NCBI GenBank assembly: GCA_964036275.1
Contig: OZ038436.1
Span: forward strand, 14,163,904-14,227,903
Reading direction: 5' to 3'
Length of the DNA: 64,000 nucleotides
From: Litoditis marina
Taxonomy: Eukaryota > Nematoda > Chromadorea > Rhabditida > Rhabditidae
The notes below the pieces were generated by a model. The model made no database searches. It saw nothing but the letters and a program-made list of their open reading frames with translations, and was not told the DNA's origin. Below, in pieces: positions 56,001 to 64,000 of this stretch (its first letter is position 1; every line of letters starts with the position of its first letter). Position numbers and translations under genes: made by a program.

Positions 56001-59000
56001 TGTGCTCCAGGCTTCTTTATACACTCGTTTTTTATACTATATGAACTCTTTTTCTATGGTTACGAAGTCATTTTTGATAAAAGTGATATTTTCGAACAAT
56101 AATATAAACAAGGAATGTTATGTTTTTCAATTGGAGTTTTAAACCGTGCCGTGGTTCAGAACGTTTGGTGTAGTTTGGTGTTACCTCGTTCAAGTGATAG
56201 CAAACTTTGTGCTCCAGGCTTCTTTATACACTCGTTTTTTATACTAATTGAACTCTTTTTCTATGGTTACGAAGTAACGGTCATTTTTGATAAAAGTGAT
56301 ATTTTCGAACAATAATCTAAACAAGGAATGTTATGTTTTTCAATTGGAGTTTTAAACCGTGCCGTGGTTCAGAACGTTTGGTGTAGTTTGGTGTTACCTC
56401 GTTCAAGTGATAGCAAACTTTGTGCTCCAGGCTTCTTTATACACTCGTTTTTTATACTAATTGAACTCTTTTTCTAAGGTTACGAAGTAACGGTCATTTT
56501 TGATAAAAGTGATATTTTCGAACAATAATCTAAACAAGGAATGTTATGTTTTTCAATTGGAGTTTTAAACCGTGCCGTGGTTCAGAACGTTTGGTGTAGT
56601 TTGGTGTTACCTCGTTCAAGTGATAGCAAACTTTGTGCTCCAGGCTTCTTTATACACTCGTTTTTTATACTAATTGAACTCTTTTTCTAAGGTTACGAAG
56701 TAACGGTCATTTTTGATAAAAGTGATATTTTCGAACAATAATCTAAACAAGGAATGTTATGTTTTTCAATTGGAGTTTTAAACCGTGCCGTGGTTCAGAA
56801 CGTTTGGTGTAGTTTGGTGTTACCTCGTTCAAGTGATAGCAAACTTTGTGCTCCAGGCTTCTTTATACACTCGTTTTTTATACTAATTGAACTCTTTTTC
56901 TAAGGTTACGAAGTAACGGTCATTTTTGATAAAAGTGATATTTTCGAACAATAATCTAAACAAGGAATGTTATGTTTTTCAATTGGAGTTTTAAACCGTG
57001 CCGTGGTTCAGAACGTTTGGTGTAGTTTGGTGTTACCTCGTTCAAGTGATAGCAAACTTTGTGCTCCAGGCTTCTTTATACACTCGTTTTTTATACTAAT
57101 TGAACTCTTTTTCTAAGGTTACGAAGTAACGGTCATTTTTGATAAAAGTGATATTTTCGAACAATAATCTAAACAAGGAATGTTATGTTTTTCAATTGGA
57201 GTTTTAAACCGTGCCGTGGTTCAGAACGTTTGGTGTAGTTTGGTGTTACCTCGTTCAAGTGATAGCAAACTTTGTGCTCCAGGCTTCTTTATACACTCGT
57301 TTTTTATACTAATTGAACTCTTTTTCTATGGTTACGAAGTCATTTTTGATAAAAGTGATATTTTCGAACAATAATCTAAACAAGGAATGTTATGTTTTTC
57401 AATTGGAGTTTTAAACCGTGCCGTGGTTCAGAACGTTTGGTGTAGTTTGGTGTTACCTCGTTCAAGTGATAGCAAACTTTGTGCTCCAGGCTTCTTTATA
57501 CACTCGTTTTTTATACTAATTGAACTCTTTTTCTATGGTTACGAAGTCATTTTTGATAAAAGTGATATTTTCGAACAATAATCTAAACAAGGAATGTTAT
57601 GTTTTTCAATTGGAGTTTTAAACCGTGCCGTGGTTCAGAACGTTTGGTGTAGTTTGGTGTTACCTCGTTCAAGTGATAGCAAACTTTGTGCTCCAGGCTT
57701 CTTTATACACTCGTTTTTTATACTAATTGAACTCTTTTTCTATGGTTACGAAGTCATTTTTGATAAAAGTGATATTTTCGAACAATAATCTAAACAAGGA
57801 ATGTTATGTTTTTCAATTGGAGTTTTAAACCGTGCCGTGGTTCAGAACGTTTGGTGTAGTTTGGTGTTACCTCGTTCAAGTGATAGCAAACTTTGTGCTC
57901 CAGGCTTCTTTATACACTCGTTTTTTATACTAATTGAACTCTTTTTCTATGGTTACGAAGTCATTTTTGATAAAAGTGATATTTTCGAACAATAATCTAA
58001 ACAAGGAATGTTATGTTTTTCAATTGGAGTTTTAAACCGTGTCGTGGTTCAGAACGTTTGGTGTAGTTTGGTGTTACCTCGTTCAAGTGATAGCAAACTT
58101 TGTGCTCCAGGCTTCTTTATACACTCGTTTTTTATACTAATTGAACTCTTTTTCTATGGTTACGAAGTAACGGTCATTTTTGATAAAAGTGATATTTTCG
58201 AACAATAATCTAAACAAGGAATGTTATGTTTTTCAATTGGAGTTTTAAACCGTGCCGTGGTTCAGAACGTTTGGTGTAGTTTGGTGTTACCTCGTTCAAG
58301 TGATAGCAAACTTTGTGCTCCAGGCTTCTTTATATACTCGTTTTTTATACTAATTGAACTCTTTTTCTAAGGTTACGAAGTAACGGTCATTTTTGATAAA
58401 AGTGATATTTTCGAACAATAATCTAAACAAGGAATGTTATGTTTTTCAATTGGAGTTTTAAACCGTGCCGTGGTTCAGAACGTTTGGTGTAGTTTGGTGT
58501 TACCTCGTTCAAGTGATAGCAAACTTTGTGCTCCAGGCTTCTTTATACACTCGTTTTTTATACTAATTGAACTCTTTTTCTATGGTTACGAAGTCATTTT
58601 TGATAAAAGTGATATTTTCGAACAATAATCTAAACAAGGAATGTTATGTTTTTTCAATTGGAGTTTTAAACCGTGCCGTGGTTCAGAACGTTTGGTGTAG
58701 TTTGGTGTTACCTCGTTCAAGTGATAGCAAACTTTGTGCTCCAGGCTTCTTTATACACTCGTTTTTATACTAATTGAACTCTTTTTCTATGGTTACGAAG
58801 TCATTTTTGATAAAAGTGATATTTTCGAACAATAATCTAAACAAGGAATGTTATGTTTTTCAATTGGAGTTTTAAACCGTGCCGTGGTTCAGAACGTTTG
58901 GTGTAGTTTGGTGTTACCTCGTTCAAGTGATAGCAAACTTTGTGCTCCAGGCTTCTTTATACACTCGTTTTTTATACTAATTGAACTCTTTTTCTATGGT

Positions 59001-60836
59001 TACGAAGTAACGGTCATTTTTGATAAAAGTGATATTTTCGAACAATAATCTAAACAAGGAATGTTATGTTTTTCAATTGGAGTTTTAAACCGTGCCGTGG
59101 TTCAGAACGTTTGGTGTAGTTTGGTGTTACCTCGTTCAAGTGATAGCAAACTTTGTGCTCCAGGCTTCTTTATACACTCGTTTTTTATACTAATTGAACT
59201 CTTTTTCTATGGTTACGAAGTCATTTTTGATAAAAGTGATATTTTCGAACAATAATCTAAACAAGGAATGTTATGTTTTTCAATTGGAGTTTTAAACCGT
59301 GCCGTGGTTCAGAACGTTTGGTGTAGTTTGGTGTTACCTCGTTCAAGTGATAGCAAACTTTGTGCTCCAGGCTTCTTTATACACTCGTTTTTTATACTAA
59401 TTGAACTCTTTTTCTATGGTTACGAAGTAACGGTCATTTTTGATAAAAGTGATATTTTCGAACAATAATCTAAACAAGGAATGTTATGTTTTTCAATTGG
59501 AGTTTTAAACCGTGCCGTGGTTCAGAACGTTTGGTGTAGTTTGGTGTTACCTCGTTCAAGTGATAGCAAACTTTGTGCTCCAGGCTTCTTTATACACTCG
59601 TTTTTTATACTAATTGAACTCTTTTTCTAAGGTTACGAAGTAACGGTCATTTTTGATAAAAGTGATATTTTCGAACAATAATCTAAACAAGGAATGTTAT
59701 GTTTTTCAATTGGAGTTTTAAACCGTGCCGTGGTTCAGAACGTTTGGTGTAGTTTGGTGTTACCTCGTTCAAGTGATAGCAAACTTTGTGCTCCAGGCTT
59801 CTTTATACACTCGTTTTTTATACTAATTGAACTCTTTTTCTATGGTTACGAAGTCATTTTTGATAAAAGTGATATTTTCGAACAATAATCTAAACAAGGA
59901 ATGTTATGTTTTTCAATTGGAGTTTTAAACCGTGCCGTGGTTCAGAACGTTTGGTGTAGTTTGGTGTTACCTCGTTCAAGTGATAGCAAACTTTGTGCTC
60001 CAGGCTTCTTTATACACTCGTTTTTATACTAATTGAACTCTTTTTCTATGGTTACGAAGTCATTTTTGATAAAAGTGATATTTTCGAACAATAATCTAAA
60101 CAAGGAATGTTATGTTTTTCAATTGGAGTTTTAAACCGTGCCGTGGTTCAGAACGTTTGGTGTAGTTTGGTGTTACCTCGTTCAAGTGATAGCAAACTTT
60201 GTGCTCCAGGCTTCTTTATACACTCGTTTTTTATACTAATTGAACTCTTTTTCTATGGTTACGAAGTAACGGTCATTTTTGATAAAAGTGATATTTTCGA
60301 ACAATAATCTAAACAAGGAATGTTATGTTTTTCAATTGGAGTTTTAAACCGTGCCGTGGTTCAGAACGTTTGGTGTAGTTTGGTGTTACCTCGTTCAAGT
60401 GATAGCAAACTTTGTGCTCCAGGCTTCTTTATACACTCGTTTTTTATACTAATTGAACTCTTTTTCTATGGTTACGAAGTCATTTTTGATAAAAGTGATA
60501 TTTTCGAACAATAATCTAAACAAGGAATGTTATGTTTTTCAATTGGAGTTTTAAACCGTGCCGTGGTTCAGAACGTTTGGTGTAGTTTGGTGTTACCTCG
60601 TTCAAGTGATAGCAAACTTTGTGCTCCAGGCTTCTTTATACACTCGTTTTTTATACTAATTGAACTCTTTTTCTATGGTTACGAAGTCATTTTTGATAAA
60701 AGTGATATTTTCGAACAATAATCTAAACAAGGAATGTTATGTTTTTCAATTGGAGTTTTAAACCGTGCCGTGGTTCAGAACGTTTGGTGTAGTTTGGTGT
60801 TACCTCGTTCAAGTAATAGCAAACTTTGTGCTCCAG
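53054..60836 (+). repeat. Satellite array, about 37 monomers of 207 or 213 bp
   Basis: A head-to-tail array with very high identity. The monomers differ mainly at two sites: CTATGG versus CTAAGG, and presence or absence of AACGGT after GAAGT (213 or 207 bp). Each CTATGG monomer carries one open frame of 64 or 66 codons starting ATGTTATG and ending CAATAA; CTAAGG places a stop in it. Two monomers have single-T indels that break the frame. A few carry single substitutions, for example at 54010, 54831, 55354, 56039 and 58042. From 57801 to 60320 the variants recur in a six-monomer pattern with a period of 1259-1260 bp. The last copy is cut in the middle, at CTCCAGGC, and joins a tRNA-like segment. 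I see no evidence that the frame is expressed. Confidence 0.97.
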
Positions 60837-60899
60837 GCAGGAATCGAACCTCCGTTCGCCGTGCGTAAATAGAGCTTTTATCCAATCCGCCATTCAGAC
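60834..60899 (-). other. tRNA-like head joined to the last satellite monomer
   Basis: On the minus strand it reads TGGCGGATTGGATAAAAGC (D arm/A box) and GGAGGTTCGATTCCTGCC (T arm/B box), then passes directly into reverse-complement monomer sequence. Four of five T-stem pairs hold. This is the arrangement of a tRNA-derived SINE whose body is related to the satellite. Confidence 0.6.
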
Positions 60900-62230
60900 G
60901 TGAATAGGAATGAAAACCAAGCTGTACCCGCCTGTCATGATATCTCCATTGGAGAAAGTCTTCCTACTACACGTTAAACTCTTCTTTCATTTTTATTTTC
61001 ACAAAACCGGTCTATCCATAATTTTTGCGAGACCATATTTTCGGTCGTCTCACACGTAATATTCAAATTTACGACACATCTGAAAAATACGTATACCTCA
61101 ACTTTTTTTTTGGCTTTTTAACAGTGTAAGAAATTTTGGAATAAGTTGATTTTGAGCAAAACTATGCCCAGATTTGAGGAGGCGGACACTTTTGTCGCCG
61201 CCGCCGCCGCCCCGCACGGAAGCCATTTCTGCGAGACGTTGGGTCCTCTAAGTTCTCTCAACAATTTTTTTCTCGGAACGTGAACTTAATTTCTTGTAGA
61301 CGTGTTGCCCTTCAGTAATTCATGCAAATATCTAGGGAAATGGTCGACGTACTTTGAAGAAAATTGTAATAAACTGTTTTGTAATGTCTGCAGACCTTTG
61401 AACAAGAACTAATCTGCGCAGCGCTCCGCGCTGCGCCCGATGTATGCACAATACACTACACAAACACATCCTAGCTGACTACATTTTCTATGTCGAAAAC
61501 GTACAGTGTGTATAGGAGTGGAATTTTATTTAGTAGCCATATGCTCTTTTACACAGCCAGCCACGTGTCCCATCTGTATGGTTGACCACCTCGTCATATC
61601 GTGGAAAGTTAGAGTAAGATGTTCAGCCATATAAAAAGGGGACAACGCATAACTCCCCAAATCTGTCACTTAGAATGAGCTCAATGTGAAAACTGACTCG
61701 GTTCAAAAAATTTATATATAAAATAACAAACATGAAACAACGGTTTGAAGATCGGGACACCACAACAAATAACGGTTCGCTTCACGACGGAGACCAAAAT
61801 CAAAGTGTAGTCATACAAATGATAATACAACAAAACGCAGTACAATCAAAGTATCGTGATCGTTCTTGACAAATTACACCTTTTCAAAAATACAAACGAA
61901 AGGAAAAACAAACCGCTAGCAGGGATGCGAGAAGAGAGGAGCTACCGCTGGCGAATAATGGAAGCCTCCTGGAATGTATTTATGTTAAAAAAATAATTTT
62001 TACAACTACCAACAAGTTCTCTCGAAAGTCCAAAACACTTTAGCAGTACACTAGAAAAATTTAGTTTTTCCGCATATTTATTAAAATCAAATAGAAAAAG
62101 CGTTAAAGAGCATCTGCTGTATCGAAATCATCAGGGAAAGATGAACATCAACCAACATCGAAATAGGGGGGTACTTTTGAGTGAGTGTTGTTCACTGCCG
62201 AGATGTGAACCGTGTGACCTACGGTGATTC
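60900..62230. other. Spacer between the satellite and the U2A' gene
   Basis: 1.3 kb without a recognisable exon. It has a (GCC)n run near 61197-61212 and a GC-rich hairpin at 61416-61436 (GCGCAGCG facing CGCTGCGC around a 5-base loop). The lower part is probably the 3'UTR of the minus-strand gene. Confidence 0.5.
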
Positions 62231-63414
62231 TTAAGCATCAGCCTCCATGGCAACGTCTTCAGTAGCATCAGCAGCAGGCGTGTCTTCAGCAGCGGGAGCT
62301 GGAGCAGCTTCGGCTTCCACGGTCTGCTCCTCAGCTGCTCCCTCAGGAGCCCCGACCTCCATTTCCTGCTCCTCTGTCTCTGTTTCAGGCACAAAGCTAA
62401 AATAAAATACGAAATATACGCAACATTGACTCGAGGAGAGTTTGTAGTTTTTCAGCTGGCTTTGTATGATTTCGAGTTTCAGTCAAACAAAAACAAGAAA
62501 AAATTATCCACGATTTACGCTTTGCACATTCTAATCTCAGCAGGTCTGCTCTATGAGCAAGATATTTGAAAAAATGAACTACTAGAAAGAATTATTCCTA
62601 CAGAAGTGAACCGCCTCACAAAAAAACATAGAAAGTACGAAAAACAGCAAGTCATGATGTTTTTAGTGAGAGGTAAGTTGACACTCTTCGACCGAAAAAC
62701 TTACTGATTCTCATCAACAGGCTCCGGCTGTTCTTGTAGCAGATCCATGTGCTTGTTCCATCCCTTTTCCGGTACCTTTCCGGCCTCCAGCAGCGAATTC
62801 AAATACTCCACTTCTTGGATGGATTTAGCATTCGCGACAGCTTTCTGAAATAACGTTTTTAATCGCGAAGGTTTAAAAGATCAGAAAATAAACCCAGAAA
62901 CCCCGGGAGAAGTGGAAAAACTGCTGACGAATGTAAAATTGAAATGACATCAATTTCTCGAAACAGAGCAATGGTTTTGAACTTGAAATATCCTTTTCCC
63001 CAAAAGACTCAAGTAATTCTCGTTAAAAATAGAGTCCGTACAGTCTTTTTCATTTCCTACAGCAGAAATGCAAGAACTTTCAACACGTTCAAATTACTTG
63101 AATGTTGTCAGAAAGGTGAACGATTTTGAACAACCATATTGAAAAGACTGTACCAAAATGTTTCCGACAGAGCTTAATTTCGCATCAGGAAACAGTTATT
63201 GCAAAAATTGAATGTGTACTGTGGGAGTCTCAGAAGGAATGGTGTTGACTATACACACCTGTATCTTCTCCTTATCCTCCTGCGACATTGCCGTGTTTGG
63301 TCGTGGAGCGTTTTCCTTCTCCTCGGATTCCTGTCCAACGGCAGTTCTGGCAATCGCCTCACGCGCCTTCTGACCCTTCTTGCCCTTGAACACACGACGG
63401 GCAGCCTCACGTTC
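62231..63414 (-). CDS. SNRPA1: U2 small nuclear ribonucleoprotein A' (3' part; 5' exons beyond the window)
   Basis: U2A' holds U2B'' on stem-loop IV of U2 snRNA in the spliceosome. Three exons are visible on the minus strand: 63414-63259, 62844-62705 and 62396-62231, in phase, ending at a TAA (62233-62231). The first encodes the conserved EREAARRVFKGKKGQKA segment that follows the leucine-rich repeats; the second carries KAVANAKSIQEVEYLNSLLE and GKVP, matching the C-terminal family block. The last exon is an acidic, alanine/proline/glutamate-rich tail of about 54 residues, longer than the acidic end of the human protein. The leucine-rich repeats must lie right of base 64000, because 63415-64000 holds no matching exon. 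The minus orientation makes this gene converge on the MFS gene across the satellite. Confidence 0.88.
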
Positions 63415-63479
63415 CTGAACGGATAGAAAATGAAGAGAACATCCAACAATTAGAGCAACTGATTTAGAGGAAGCTGATC

Positions 63480-63770
63480 ATAGATGCGATACCCCGGTTA
63501 ACTGACCGGGATCGTTAACTTTTCCTTCAATTGAGCTAGGGGGGACCTGCAACTTCCTATGAAGCTAATCAAACATAGGTGGAATGCCACGGTCCGCTGA
63601 CCGGGGGACCCTTAACTATTTGACAGACTGGACGAGAGGGGACCTATAACTATTTAAAAAAAATACCCATTTTTGTCTTTGTGGCGTCACTGAATTGGGG
63701 AGGGACCCATAATTTTTCGTGTTTTTCCGCAGGAGGGATCATTAACTCTTGAGACCCGTAACCAGGACCA
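63480..63770. repeat. Degenerate GGGACC..TAACT repeats in the U2A' intron
   Basis: GGGACC- or GGGATC-type blocks followed by (T)AACT or TAATT recur about six times in 290 bp (near 63509, 63541, 63605, 63639, 63702 and 63736), at irregular spacing. It may be an old tandem repeat or the remains of a transposon. Confidence 0.4.
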
Positions 63771-64000
63771 TCCCACATATGTAATCAAAGAAGAACTTGA
63801 AAACTTGAAATCGAGACAATCAATTTCTATAGCGAAAAAGTATTGATATATTCTTCGAACTGAGAAGCAAAACAGTTGACCATGTCCCGATTCAGTAAGT
63901 TCAGTTCGCCGAGATAGGAATGAATGAGTGGAATACTCCATGTCACAAACAACCTATACGGACCATACCCCCGTAAAACAACAATGTCTATGTTTCTATG

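Noticed and set aside
54435..60721. More than 20 nearly identical small open frames of 64-66 codons as separate genes
   Set aside because: They are the same frame in each satellite monomer. There is no splice structure, no family match and some copies are broken, so I list the array as a repeat and keep the frame as an observation.
53054..60836. CRISPR-like array
   Set aside because: The whole 207/213-bp unit repeats; there are no short repeats separated by unique spacers, and the DNA is animal nuclear.
62131..62394. Minus-strand frame of 87 codons rich in Arg and Leu
   Set aside because: It overlaps the U2A' last exon in a shifted frame; the acidic frame joins correctly to the upstream exon.

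Overview
The window is nuclear DNA of a multicellular animal. Every gene is split into many small exons with GT-AG introns, most 3' splice sites are the short pyrimidine-rich TTTCAG type, and the proteins are animal housekeeping families. Five or six of the seven complete or 5'-complete genes have an AG splice acceptor 0-4 nt before the start codon. That is the pattern left by spliced-leader trans-splicing, so a nematode is the most likely source. Another trans-splicing invertebrate is possible, and the species cannot be fixed from the sequence alone. Gene models below were built by hand; each was required to keep phase across all junctions and the six complete ones sum to a multiple of three.

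Layout, left to right. On the minus strand, 217-1403 holds a V-ATPase proteolipid subunit c'' whose 3' end lies beyond the left edge. On the plus strand follow a ClC-3/4/5-type chloride/proton exchanger (2392-12433), SNAPc subunit 1 (13008-18448), methylenetetrahydrofolate reductase (18794-26109), a 3beta-HSD-like extended SDR (27351-31800), a sideroflexin closest to SFXN5 (33900-37494), and a divergent GLUT-type MFS sugar transporter (42722 or 45124 to 52229). A roughly 7.8-kb satellite array of about 37 monomers fills 53054-60836. On the minus strand at the right edge, 62231-63414 is the 3' part of the U2 snRNP A' protein gene.

The first three plus-strand genes are separated by only 575 and 345 bp and SNAPC1 and MTHFR each have an acceptor against the ATG, which could mean an operon. 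The products do not form one pathway: V-ATPase and ClC act together in endosomal acidification, SNAPC1 and U2A' belong to snRNA transcription and splicing, and MTHFR and sideroflexin belong to one-carbon/mitochondrial metabolism.

Introns and spacers are crowded with small non-autonomous inverted-repeat elements (MITEs/foldbacks). At least six families can be seen. One has two copies, each flanked by a perfect 8-bp target-site duplication; another is a 124-bp near-palindrome bounded by TTAA with four copies; a third is a short foldback that sits just upstream of 3' splice sites in three introns. Degenerate tRNA-like segments occur at four places. The satellite is the most unusual structure: it is bordered on the left by a 109-bp-arm foldback and on the right by a tRNA-like head, contains a six-monomer higher-order repeat, and has monomers of 207 or 213 bp, both multiples of three, carrying a repeated 64-66-codon reading frame.
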